Shown: positions 10,589-18,371 of the stretch, in pieces | Layout: each line of letters starts with the position of its first letter | Numbering within the stretch: the stretch's first letter is position 1 | Source of the DNA: an uncultured Muribaculaceae bacterium | Lineage (GTDB): Bacteria; Bacteroidota; Bacteroidia; Bacteroidales; Muribaculaceae | Direction: 5' to 3' | DNA length: 62,105 bases | Assembly (NCBI GenBank): GCA_910587545.1 | Contig: CAJUMI010000002.1 | Location: 1 to 62,105 of the forward strand | Position numbers and translations under genes: made by a program | The notes under the pieces: generated by a model | Databases searched by the model: none | The model's input: only the letters and a program-made list of their open reading frames with translations | What the model was told of the DNA's origin: nothing

Positions 10589-11560
10589 TTAGTAAGCCGA
10601 GCCCTTTAGCATCAGGCCGACTCGCTCGTGTAGCCCGAAGAGCAGGTTCATGCAGTGGACGGCGTTGCCTGACGCTCCTTTTAGCAGGTTGTCGATTGCG
10701 GCTGTGATCAATAGTCTGTCGTCGATTTTTTCAAGCCGTATCAAGCATTTGTTGGTGTTTGTCACATCCTTGATGTCGACGGGATGGTTGACGATAAACG
10801 TGAAATTGTGGTCGTCATAGTAATCTTCATAGAGTTTCTGAAGCTGACCGAGTTCGACGGGGGTGGTCATGTATGCGGCGACGAGCGTTCCGCGCGGGAA
10901 GCTGCCTCCGAATGACAAAAGATTGACCGGAGCGTTGAAACTCACTTGCAGACTGCGCAGAGTGTTGGTGATCTCTTCGAGCTGAGGGTGAACAAATGCC
11001 CGCGAGAGTGATATGTTGTCGTGGCGGTATTCGAAGTCTATGACGCTTTCGGGGGCGGTCTCTGTGTCGGTTGTGCCGGTTATGGCCGTGATATGGATGG
11101 GGCTGTTGAGCAGCAGGTTTTTGGCCAGCGGCAGCAGGGCAAGCTCTACGGCCATCGCCACGCTGCCTGGGGTGGCCACGTGGAGCGCTCCGCGCACCAT
11201 CGGCTTGCGGTTGAGTTCCGACAGACCATAGATAAAGTCCGAGTCGTTGCGGCAGGTGCGGAAATCGCTCGAAAGATCGATGAATTTGAGTTTCTCGGGC
11301 AGGTTGATCTCTGAAAGCAGTTCGGTCGATTTGCCTTTGGGCAGGCAGCAGAACACCACGTCTACTGTGTCAAGATCCAGATCGGGCGTGAAGCGTAGGT
11401 GGGTCTCGCCGGTCAGTCCGTGATGGACCTCGGCGACACTGCGTCCGGCTGCAGCGGGATTGTGGACCCACATTATTTCGACGTCGGGATGATTGATTAG
11501 TAGGCGGATGAGTTCTCCGGCCCTGTGGCCTGCTCCGCCGATGATGCCTGTCTTGATCAT
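10589..11560 (-). CDS. ArgC-like protein (N-acetyl-gamma-glutamyl-phosphate reductase family) lacking catalytic residues
   Basis: The 323-residue protein has the ArgC fold along its whole length: N-terminal NAD(P)-binding GIIGGAGHRAGELIRLL, then FIDLSSDFR, YGLSELNR and the C-terminal GNAVHCMNLLFG. The active site is altered. The conserved NPGC, whose cysteine forms the thioester with the substrate, reads TPGS here (T130, S133, codon at 11162-11164). The conserved H-x-H-x-P-E-I motif with its catalytic histidine reads HPQLEEI (Q193 at the second His). The SG-x-SGAG loop reads TGTTDTE (161-167). It is 21 bp downstream of waaA in a gltX-waaA operon with no arginine genes nearby. Most likely a pseudoenzyme or a reductase with another chemistry; an ordinary ArgC function is unlikely. 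Confidence 0.85.
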   Translation of the reverse strand: MIKTGIIGGAGHRAGELIRLLINHPDVEIMWVHNPAAAGRSVAEVHHGLTGETHLRFTPDLDLDTVDVVFCCLPKGKSTELLSEINLPEKLKFIDLSSDFRTCRNDSDFIYGLSELNRKPMVRGALHVATPGSVAMAVELALLPLAKNLLLNSPIHITAITGTTDTETAPESVIDFEYRHDNISLSRAFVHPQLEEITNTLRSLQVSFNAPVNLLSFGGSFPRGTLVAAYMTTPVELGQLQKLYEDYYDDHNFTFIVNHPVDIKDVTNTNKCLIRLEKIDDRLLITAAIDNLLKGASGNAVHCMNLLFGLHERVGLMLKGSAY

Positions 11561-11581
11561 GGTAAAGGGGAGTGGTTTTAA

Positions 11582-12862
11582 TTATTGTTTGGGGGCAGCC
11601 GCCGGCTGTCCGAAAATGTCGTCATAGATGATGTCGCTGGCGCCGATGCTTTCCTGTATATATTTTCCGGCCTGGTCACCGGCGTTGTGCAGTGCCGAAC
11701 TATCGTTGAAAAGCGAATTCATGAGGGCGTTGAACTCTGATGAGTTGGCATAGGTAAAACCGCCGCCACGAGTCATTAGTTCGCCGGCTTCTTTGAATTT
11801 TCTGTGGTTTGGACCGAAAACCACGGGGATGCCGTAGACGGCGGCTTCGTTGATGTTGTGGATGCCGGCGCCGAACCCGCCTCCGATCACGGCCACGTTT
11901 CCGTAGCGATACAGGCTGCTAAGCAGGCCGAAACAGTCGATGATCAGATAGCGCACGTTCTCGAGGCTGTTGTGCCGGTTGCCGTCGCCCCGTATCTCCG
12001 ACAGCAGACGTGTCTTGGAACTGCCGAGCCGGTGACGCAGCGACTCAAGTCGGGCGTGGTCAAACTCATGAGGCGCGATTATCGCCTTTACGTCAGGGTG
12101 TCCTTTCAGCCAGGGTATATATATGTCTTCGTCAGGCTGCCAGCTGCTTCCTGCTATGAGCGTAAAGCGCGACGGCCCGATGAAAGATTCGATTTCGGGT
12201 ATGCGGCGTGACGAAGCGAGGATCTCGCTCACGCGGTCGAAGCGTGTGTCGCCGGCGGCGGTGACGTTATGTACGCCTATGCCGGCGAGAAGATCGACCG
12301 AGGCTTTATCCTGGACGTAGAGATGAGTGTAGTAGCAGAGCATCTTGCGGAACATTCCGCCCCAGGGACGGAAGAAGCGCTGGCGAGGTCTGAAGATAGA
12401 GGATATGATATATGTCGGGGTCGCCGATCTGTGAAGTTGTTCGAGATAGTTGCCCCAGAATTCATATTTAGAGAATATGGCCATCTTGGGTGCGGCAGCA
12501 TCGAGAAATCGCTTCACTGATTTCGGTCTGTCAAAGGGTAGATATGCCACGCAGTCGACTTTGTCGTAGTTGCTGCGAATCTCGTAGCCTGACGGAGAGA
12601 AGAATGTCAGCAGCATTTTCTTCTCGGGATAGTTGCGGCGCAGGCGTTCGATAATCGGGCGCGCCTGCTCGAATTCGCCGAGCGATGCCGCATGAAACCA
12701 CACATCAAAGCCATCTGGCGCCACAGCCATGCGTTTGTGCCTGAGAGCGGCAAGAGTCTGATGCTGCCCTTCAAGCATTTTTTTGATTTTTGGCGATCGG
12801 TGTGACGCGATGCGCGCACCGAAGGCTAATACATTGATGCCGAAATTATATAGCGGGTTCAT
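11582..12862 (-). CDS. waaA: 3-deoxy-D-manno-octulosonic acid (Kdo) transferase
   Basis: Adds Kdo to lipid IVA at the inner membrane during LPS core synthesis. 426 residues, usual for WaaA/KdtA. The N-terminus has a hydrophobic anchor (YNFGINVLAFGARIA); FHAASLGEFEQA is the GT30 N-terminal signature with the conserved Glu; the C-terminal half has IAGSSWQPDE and VIGGGFGAGIHNINEA, the CMP-Kdo side. Its start lies inside the end of gltX (17-bp overlap), and the ArgC-like gene follows 21 bp later, so all three should be on one transcript. Confidence 0.95.
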   Translation of the reverse strand: MNPLYNFGINVLAFGARIASHRSPKIKKMLEGQHQTLAALRHKRMAVAPDGFDVWFHAASLGEFEQARPIIERLRRNYPEKKMLLTFFSPSGYEIRSNYDKVDCVAYLPFDRPKSVKRFLDAAAPKMAIFSKYEFWGNYLEQLHRSATPTYIISSIFRPRQRFFRPWGGMFRKMLCYYTHLYVQDKASVDLLAGIGVHNVTAAGDTRFDRVSEILASSRRIPEIESFIGPSRFTLIAGSSWQPDEDIYIPWLKGHPDVKAIIAPHEFDHARLESLRHRLGSSKTRLLSEIRGDGNRHNSLENVRYLIIDCFGLLSSLYRYGNVAVIGGGFGAGIHNINEAAVYGIPVVFGPNHRKFKEAGELMTRGGGFTYANSSEFNALMNSLFNDSSALHNAGDQAGKYIQESIGASDIIYDDIFGQPAAAPKQ

Positions 12863-14387
12863 CAGATTTTATACGGTCGATGGCTGCATTGATGCGCTTG
12901 ACGGTCTCGTCAAGACCGAGCAGTTCGGTGATGTCGAACATGTGGGGGCCTTTGCACTCTCCGACCACGGCGAGGCGGAAAGCATTCATGACGTTGCCCA
13001 TATGGTAACCGTTGGCTGTGATCCAATCGAGTATCGGCTGCTCGGCGGCTGCGGAGCTGAAGTCGGGCAGAGCCTTGAGTCTTCCGATCAGTTCGGTCAT
13101 TATGGCAGGAGTATTCTCGCTCCAGCGTTTCTTTACGGCTTTCGGATCGTAAGTTTCGGGTGCTTTGAAGAAAAACGCCGCCTGATCCCACAGGTCTTTC
13201 ACAAAGTTGATGCGGCCTTTGACCATTGATACGGCTCTGGTGATATATTCGTCAGAGAAATCATCGGGATTGACACCGTGTTCGCGCATGACGGGCTTGA
13301 ACATTTCGGCCAGTCTTGCGTCGTCGAGTTCCTGCAGATAATGGTGGTTGAACCATTTGCCTTTTTCATAGGCGAATTTCGCTCCGGCACGCGAACAATG
13401 GTCAAACGAGAAGCGTTCGATAAGTTCGTCCATCGACATGATTTCGGTGTCGTCGCCGGGATTCCAGCCCAGAAGTGCGAGGAAGTTGACTACAGCTTCA
13501 GGCAGATAGCCGCTTTCGCGGTAGCCGCTCGAGATGTTGCCGCTTGCCGGGTCGTGCCATTCGAGCGGGAAGACGGGGAAGCCGAGACGGTCGCCGTCGC
13601 GCTTGCTCAGCTTGCCTTTGCCGTCGGGCTTCAGCAGCAGGGGCAGGTGGACGAAATGAGGCATCGTGTCGGTCCATCCGAAAGCTTCGTAGAGGAGTAC
13701 GTGCAAAGGAGCGGACGGGAGCCATTCTTCGCCGCGGATCACGTGGGAAATGCACATCAGATGGTCGTCGACGATATTTGCCAGATGATATGTCGGAAGG
13801 TCGTCGGCGCTTTTATATAGAACTTTGTCGTCGAGTATGTCGCTTTTGATCGTCACTTTGCCGCGGAGCAGGTCGTCGACAACAACGGCTCTGCCGGGCT
13901 CGATCTTGAAGCGGACGACATATTTCTCGCCGTTGTCGATCAGATGCTTGACCTCGTCTGCCGGCAGGGTCAGGGAGTTGCGCATCGAACCGCGGGTTGA
14001 CGCGTCATACTGGAAGTTTGGAGTTGCAGCACGCGCGGCCTCCAGTTCTTCGGGCGTGTCAAAAGCGATATATGCTTTGTCGGCGTCAAGGAGCTGCTTT
14101 ACGTATTTGCGGTAGATGTCGCGGCGTTCGCTCTGACGATAGGGGCCGTTCTCGCCACCGTAGCCTACGCCTTCGTCGATCTCGATGCCGAGCCACCTCA
14201 GAGATTCTATGATGTAGGCTTCCGCGCCGGGGACAAAGCGGTTGGAGTCAGTGTCTTCGATGCGGAGCAGCATTTTTCCGCCGTTGTGACGGGCAAAAAG
14301 ATAATTATAGAGAGCGGTTCGCACACCACCGATGTGGAGCGGACCGGTGGGTGAGGGAGCAAATCTTACTCTTACTTCGCGATCCAT
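12846..14387 (-). CDS. gltX: Glutamyl-tRNA synthetase
   Basis: Charges tRNA-Glu with glutamate in the cytoplasm. 513 residues, a class I synthetase: the HIGH-type motif is HIGG (18-21) in FAPSPTGPLHIGG and the KMSKS-type loop is KLSKRDG. The anticodon-binding helical domain fills the C-terminal third. First gene of gltX-waaA-argC-like, with a 17-bp overlap into waaA. A minus-strand promoter match lies at 14427-14450. Confidence 0.97.
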   Translation of the reverse strand: MDREVRVRFAPSPTGPLHIGGVRTALYNYLFARHNGGKMLLRIEDTDSNRFVPGAEAYIIESLRWLGIEIDEGVGYGGENGPYRQSERRDIYRKYVKQLLDADKAYIAFDTPEELEAARAATPNFQYDASTRGSMRNSLTLPADEVKHLIDNGEKYVVRFKIEPGRAVVVDDLLRGKVTIKSDILDDKVLYKSADDLPTYHLANIVDDHLMCISHVIRGEEWLPSAPLHVLLYEAFGWTDTMPHFVHLPLLLKPDGKGKLSKRDGDRLGFPVFPLEWHDPASGNISSGYRESGYLPEAVVNFLALLGWNPGDDTEIMSMDELIERFSFDHCSRAGAKFAYEKGKWFNHHYLQELDDARLAEMFKPVMREHGVNPDDFSDEYITRAVSMVKGRINFVKDLWDQAAFFFKAPETYDPKAVKKRWSENTPAIMTELIGRLKALPDFSSAAAEQPILDWITANGYHMGNVMNAFRLAVVGECKGPHMFDITELLGLDETVKRINAAIDRIKSDEPAI

Positions 14388-14426
14388 ATTATAGGGCTTG
14401 TTTTCTGTCTAATAATTAATGTGTCG

Positions 14427-14450
14427 CAAAATTAAGAAAAAATAACCAAA
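14427..14450 (-). promoter_or_regulatory. Putative gltX promoter with short spacer
   Basis: The minus strand reads TTTG, a 12-nt T-rich spacer, then TAATTTTG (14434 down to 14427), a full -7 match 40 bp from the gltX start. The spacer is 12 nt rather than the usual 19-21. Confidence 0.5.
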
Positions 14451-14485
14451 TAGCCGAGACCGACGCGCATAAATCTTTTCGTATT

Positions 14486-14528
14486 CAAAAAACACGGCAC
14501 CAGATTCGGAGAGCGCAATCTGATGCCG
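14486..14528 (-). terminator. Terminator of the ECF outer-membrane locus
   Basis: An 11-bp stem with one mismatch (CGGCA-CAGATT, 14495-14506, with 14517-14528) followed on the minus strand by a T6 run. It lies 38 bp past the stop of the last gene of the locus at 14567. Confidence 0.8.
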
Positions 14529-14566
14529 GTAATGTAGAAAGTAATCGGATTGGCGTGGATTCGATA

Positions 14567-15457
14567 TTACCACATAAACATCAGACCTGTTGAAAGCTGA
14601 TGGAAATTCAACTTATTGTGGCCTGTCAGTGCATGGTAGGGTGAATAGCGCACATAGATGCTGCAGAAATCCCAGACGTGAAGCGAGGCGAAAAGATCGA
14701 TGGTGAACGGTCTGACATTGATGCCGTTGACTTTGTATTCCGATTTGACGTCTCCTTCCCGCCATGCGGAGAGAACCGAGGCGTGAGAGTTAAGATTGAA
14801 GATCGGGCCCAAACGAATTGACATCTTGTCTCTTTTGGTTCCGAAAAGGCCGAAAGGCAATGACTGACGGTAGAGAAGTGGAAACTGCACCGAGAAGATC
14901 TTTATCCGCGACAGTCGCGGTTCCACTCCTTCAGGGTAGTTTTCAATCTCGACTTGCCCGTCGTTGACTATGAAACGCTTGTCGAGAGTCGTGCGGTAAT
15001 TGCGCCAGTTGATGCCTACGCCGAGCGAGAAGCCGTTGCCGTGGCGGTTCGAAGCCTGAACGGCCAGGATGTTGAGCCAGGATAATTCGAATGATTTGCC
15101 GGGTTCTATGCCTGCCTCGCGGGTCGCTCCGGGGGCGGCACAGAAACCGAAGCCGAGTCCGCCCGAGATTACCTCCCATGTCACTGACGATCTTTTGTTT
15201 TTACGTATGCCTGTTAGTGACAGACCGGTGCTTGACATGTGCGAAACGGCTACGACGTCGGGGCGGTTATATGACTGAGTGAATGCACTGACTGTCGAAT
15301 CCTTAGTCACGATGGCTTCCAGTCCGTCGGGACTCTCGGTGATGATTATGCGGTCTGCTCCGATGATTGTTGTGACAGTGTCGGTGTTTTCGCTGAAGGC
15401 GGCAACCGGAGTCAATGCGGCGAATAATGACGATATGATGAGTGATGATGCTTTCAT
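14567..15457 (-). CDS. Predicted outer-membrane beta-barrel protein (paralogue of 15487-16368)
   Basis: 296 residues with a signal peptide (MKASSLIISSLFAALTPVAAF). The rest has alternating hydrophobic strands and aromatic girdle residues and ends in a strand with a terminal aromatic (GLMFMW), as outer-membrane barrels do. It shares a layout with the neighbouring gene product: a short N-terminal phrase about a repeated I-I-I segment, the S-W-x-x-GDV-x-S turn, and a late YVRYSP motif. The residues between are diverged, so the duplication is old. Last gene of the ECF locus, 29 bp after its paralogue, followed by a strong terminator. Function unknown. Confidence 0.7.
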   Translation of the reverse strand: MKASSLIISSLFAALTPVAAFSENTDTVTTIIGADRIIITESPDGLEAIVTKDSTVSAFTQSYNRPDVVAVSHMSSTGLSLTGIRKNKRSSVTWEVISGGLGFGFCAAPGATREAGIEPGKSFELSWLNILAVQASNRHGNGFSLGVGINWRNYRTTLDKRFIVNDGQVEIENYPEGVEPRLSRIKIFSVQFPLLYRQSLPFGLFGTKRDKMSIRLGPIFNLNSHASVLSAWREGDVKSEYKVNGINVRPFTIDLFASLHVWDFCSIYVRYSPYHALTGHNKLNFHQLSTGLMFMW

Positions 15458-15486
15458 AATTGCTTCTTTATTAAAAACTCGTAGAA

Positions 15487-16368
15487 TTAGAAACCTAAAG
15501 ACATGCCTATGGCCACACTGTCATATTGCGGCCCGTGGTGAGGCTTGAACTGTGACATCGGAGAGTAACGTACGTAGAATGCCATGCAATCGCGAAAACC
15601 GATACGAGCGATGGCGTCTACTGTCAGCAGACGCTGATGGAGATTTTTGATCGACAGTTTTGACTCGACATCGCCTTGCTGCCATGAACTGTTGGCGGTG
15701 GTGTAGGTGTTGAACATTGCCACGCCGCCTATTTCGATGGTGAATGCCTTGTAGATTTTCTGCGAAAGAGTCAGCGGTATCTGTATCGCGAAACTTTCGA
15801 GTTTTGATTTGGCTTTGTCATATTCAGCCGGGATAGGCGATAGAGTCAGTTTGCCGGCGTCGGAGCGTCCGAGCATCATGCCGTCACCGATATTGAAGCT
15901 GCGGTACTGCCATCCGATGCCGAGAGAAAGGCCGATGCCGAATCTTGTCAGGCGCCAGTCAGCCCTGACAACGTTGAGCATACCGATCTCCCAGCCGGCC
16001 CGATTCATACCACGGTCAAATTCGACCGGGATCACTCCGCCCGCATAGACATCGCAAAATCCGTCGAACGACGGGTTGTTTTTGCGGCCGGGCTTGTTTT
16101 GCTCGACCGGCCTGATCAACGGCAGGTTGAATGCCCACATTTCATCGATGCTGTCTTGTCGTGAGGCATTCACCGTGCTCTGATAATCGAGTTTGTAATC
16201 GGGCTGTCCTTTACGGCCGTCAACGATTATGCGTTTGCTGTTGCCGGTACTGATTATTTTCACTACGGCCGGTTTTTCGACGTTCACGATTGTGTCCGGT
16301 TTCTCTTCAGCCGTCGCCGAATACGTAGCAGTCAACAGACCGATGGTCAATAAAAATCTGGTTTTCAT
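15487..16368 (-). CDS. Predicted outer-membrane beta-barrel protein (paralogue of 14567-15457)
   Basis: 293 residues with a signal peptide ending SATA. An N-terminal soluble stretch (about 20-85) carries IVDGRKGQPDYKLDYQS, and the remainder looks like a barrel ending in ...GMSLGF with a terminal phenylalanine. It shares SSWQQGDVES, the FYVRYSP motif and overall length with the next gene. It sits 10 bp after the small secreted protein gene 16379-16819. Expression is presumably tied to the ECF sigma factor at the head of the operon. No enzymatic motif is visible. Confidence 0.7.
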   Translation of the reverse strand: MKTRFLLTIGLLTATYSATAEEKPDTIVNVEKPAVVKIISTGNSKRIIVDGRKGQPDYKLDYQSTVNASRQDSIDEMWAFNLPLIRPVEQNKPGRKNNPSFDGFCDVYAGGVIPVEFDRGMNRAGWEIGMLNVVRADWRLTRFGIGLSLGIGWQYRSFNIGDGMMLGRSDAGKLTLSPIPAEYDKAKSKLESFAIQIPLTLSQKIYKAFTIEIGGVAMFNTYTTANSSWQQGDVESKLSIKNLHQRLLTVDAIARIGFRDCMAFYVRYSPMSQFKPHHGPQYDSVAIGMSLGF

Positions 16369-16378
16369 ATTCTTGTTG

Positions 16379-16819
16379 TTATTGTTTGTTGATCAGTTTC
16401 TTTATTTCTTCGAGATCGGCTTTGCCGGTCATATACAACAGCATGATCCGATTGCCGCCTTTGAGATGGGTGTTGAGGAACAGGATATACCTGTTGCTTT
16501 TTCTTTCGGGCTTGAGCATGAACCTGGCATAGTAGATCTTTCCGTCGATATATTTCACTTCTCTGCTGACAGCGTCGTTGCCGTCTTTCATTACCGTCGA
16601 AGATATTTCGTCGGCAAGCTCGGGCGATCCGTTTATTACGAGGCTTCTGTAGAAGTCGAGCCCTGTGCCTTTGAGCGCGTCACCAGAGATTATGGTTTCG
16701 GTTGTGTTCTCGTTCTGACGATATTTATCGCCGAATAATTTGCCTATGTTAAGCGAGTTCTGGGCTGATGCGGCTGTAACCGCATATATCAGAGTCAATA
16801 GGATGATTATCTTTTTCAT
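16379..16819 (-). CDS. Small secreted protein of the ECF locus (possibly DUF6108-like)
   Basis: 146 residues: signal peptide MKKIIILLTLIYAVTAASA, then a compact mixed alpha/beta domain with a conserved-looking ISGDALKGTGLDFYRSL segment and RYILFLNTHLKGGNRIMLLYMTG near the end. The pattern recalls small Bacteroidales periplasmic proteins encoded beside ECF sigma/anti-sigma pairs (DUF4252/DUF6108 type), but I cannot assign the family with certainty. It lies 8 bp after the anti-sigma gene and 10 bp before the barrel gene. A periplasmic role in signal sensing is a guess. Confidence 0.65.
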   Translation of the reverse strand: MKKIIILLTLIYAVTAASAQNSLNIGKLFGDKYRQNENTTETIISGDALKGTGLDFYRSLVINGSPELADEISSTVMKDGNDAVSREVKYIDGKIYYARFMLKPERKSNRYILFLNTHLKGGNRIMLLYMTGKADLEEIKKLINKQ

Positions 16820-16827
16820 GAGCCGGG

Positions 16828-17304
16828 TTATAAAGAGAGTTCATTGGCAAAGATTGAAAGCTGACCGCCGATGTCGTTGTGTACTTCGGCCGATGCCTCG
16901 CCGAGATCGTTCAGCTCGCTGCGCATCATGGCCAGCACCATGCGGTTGTCGGTCACTTCGGTGCTGCCGACATAAGCCACGCATCGGTCTGCCATGTCCG
17001 CGTCGCGTCCGGGCATTTTAAGCATTGCGATACCACATACCGCCGCAATGGCTACAGCGGCTGCTGCGCGTTGCCATCCTGCGGGAAGGTGATAGCGCCT
17101 TGATGCCTTCTTCCGGCTGCGTCCGGCGACGAAAAATCCCATTACGGCCCGCGCCTCTTCGATTTCGGGAGAGGTCAGCGATGTGTCGGTAAGTCTGCGC
17201 CGCAGTTCGGCTTCTTCGGCCGATGTGGCAGTGGCGTCGAAGTATCGTTCGATCAGCCGGTGCAGACGCTTGATGTCGTGGTCGGATTGTTTCATGATGT
17301 TCAT
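16828..17304 (-). CDS. Predicted membrane-anchored anti-sigma factor
   Basis: 158 residues with a single membrane span at about 77-95 (WQRAAAAVAIAAVCGIAML). The cytoplasmic N-terminal part holds RLIERYFDATATSAEEAELRRRL, the short helical motif seen in Bacteroidota anti-sigma factors, and a basic patch (RSRKKASRR) precedes the span. The C-terminal periplasmic part is about 60 residues. The start overlaps the sigma gene stop by 4 bp (ATGA, 17301-17304). The position directly after an ECF sigma gene makes the role likely; it lacks a long FecR-type sensor domain, so it does not look like a TonB transducer. Confidence 0.75.
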   Translation of the reverse strand: MNIMKQSDHDIKRLHRLIERYFDATATSAEEAELRRRLTDTSLTSPEIEEARAVMGFFVAGRSRKKASRRYHLPAGWQRAAAAVAIAAVCGIAMLKMPGRDADMADRCVAYVGSTEVTDNRMVLAMMRSELNDLGEASAEVHNDIGGQLSIFANELSL

Positions 17305-17801
17305 ATTCTGTTTTTATTAGAGGAGCGATATATTTCGCGCACAGTCTTTCGCGCGCGGCTGAGTATCATTCTTGCATGAGTTTCCGTGATGCCGAGTTCG
17401 TCGGCTATGTCAGAGAACTCCATCCCCAATGTGTCGCGCATGGTGATGACCGCTCTTTCACGCTCCGACAGACTACTGTCGATGATTTTCCTGACGGCCT
17501 CGTAGATCTCGTGACGGTCGTTATTTCCGTCACAGTCGTCGATTTCGGCCTCGGCCTGTTCGATAGGCAGGCTGTCGCGGCGTTTGCGCAGGGCGTCGAT
17601 ACAAGTGTTACGCACTGCGATCACTGACATGCCTTCGGCCTGCGAGTCGGTGACGATGTTGTCCCGGTGTTTCCACAGCCGGTAAAAAGCATCCTGCAGG
17701 GCATCGTCGGCGGCGCTGTCGTCGGCGAGCATACGTCGGGCGTTTGCCTGCAGGCGACGGCGCAGTCTCATAAATGTCGATGTCAGTATATCAGATGCCA
17801 T
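17301..17801 (-). CDS. ECF (sigma-70 family) RNA polymerase sigma factor
   Basis: 166 residues with the two ECF domains: region 2 (about 10-75) including DDALQDAFYRLWKHRD, the core-binding and -10 recognition helix, and region 4 (about 105-160) with ERAVITMRDTLGMEFSDIADELGITETHARMILSRARKTVR in overlapping parts, a helix-turn-helix. It heads a five-gene run with an anti-sigma factor, a small secreted protein and two barrels. A minus-strand TAAGTTTG element lies 45 bp upstream. It probably controls its own operon and possibly other envelope genes. Confidence 0.92.
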   Translation of the reverse strand: MASDILTSTFMRLRRRLQANARRMLADDSAADDALQDAFYRLWKHRDNIVTDSQAEGMSVIAVRNTCIDALRKRRDSLPIEQAEAEIDDCDGNNDRHEIYEAVRKIIDSSLSERERAVITMRDTLGMEFSDIADELGITETHARMILSRARKTVREIYRSSNKNRI

Positions 17802-17845
17802 GTCAGTGCTTTTGTCTTTAAGACGGACATTTTTGTTTTTTGTAA

Positions 17846-17853
17846 CAAACTTA
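17846..17853 (-). promoter_or_regulatory. Putative -7 element of the ECF operon
   Basis: The minus strand reads TAAGTTTG, a full TAnnTTTG match 45 bp before the sigma gene. No TTTG is found at -33. It shares the intergenic space with the divergent promoter at 17884-17915. Confidence 0.4.
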
Positions 17854-17883
17854 TGGAAAAATTTTTGAAAATAATGGACTTGA

Positions 17884-17915
17884 TTTGGTCAGTTGGAGTC
17901 TAAACGGTAATTTTG
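17884..17915 (+). promoter_or_regulatory. Promoter of the YbjN-flavodoxin-dehydrogenase operon
   Basis: TTTG (17884-17887), a 20-nt spacer, then TAATTTTG (17908-17915): an exact match to the Bacteroidota primary promoter. The predicted transcript start is near 17919, about 18 nt before the start codon at 17937. Confidence 0.8.
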
Positions 17916-17936
17916 TGGTGAAACGATCATATAATC

Positions 17937-18359
17937 ATGACTGAGATTAAGCATATTGGCCGGGATGAGCTGCAGACTTTGCTTGCCGGCATGGATATTG
18001 ACTGCGCTGTCGACAGCAAGGGGACGCTGTACTGCGTTTTCCCCGCGGATGATGATTTTGACCATGATGTGGTTTTTTACTTCACCCCCGACGATGACGG
18101 GTGGTTCGGCATCGAGGCTGTCGCCGACGGTTTTGATCTGAGTGAGGATGAGATAGGTCACGCACTTGTGTTCTGCAATGATTTTTCTCGTCGTGCCCGC
18201 CTGCCAAAGGCTTTTATAGCCAACGGCCGTCTGAAGCTCGACCAGTGGACGGTGTTCCCCGAGGCGACAGACGATGAATATATAAGCCAGTATATCGAGT
18301 TGGTGCTGACCATGTGCTGGAGTTTTTTCGTCAACGCAAAACAAAAACTGAATAATTAA
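17937..18359 (+). CDS. YbjN-domain (type III chaperone-like) protein
   Basis: 140 residues, cytoplasmic, acidic. The alternating pattern LYCVFPADD-type strand, FYFTPDDDGWFGIEAV, then a helix with ALVFCNDFSRRARLPKAFIANGRLKLDQWTVFP in pieces is typical of YbjN/DUF1790-like domains, which share a fold with type III secretion chaperones. Functions in this family are poorly known (stress or multicopy suppressor phenotypes). It starts 22 bp after a strong promoter and is followed after 12 bp by the flavodoxin-like gene, so it leads this operon. Confidence 0.7.
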   Translation: MTEIKHIGRDELQTLLAGMDIDCAVDSKGTLYCVFPADDDFDHDVVFYFTPDDDGWFGIEAVADGFDLSEDEIGHALVFCNDFSRRARLPKAFIANGRLKLDQWTVFPEATDDEYISQYIELVLTMCWSFFVNAKQKLNN

Positions 18360-18371
18360 TTATATAATATA

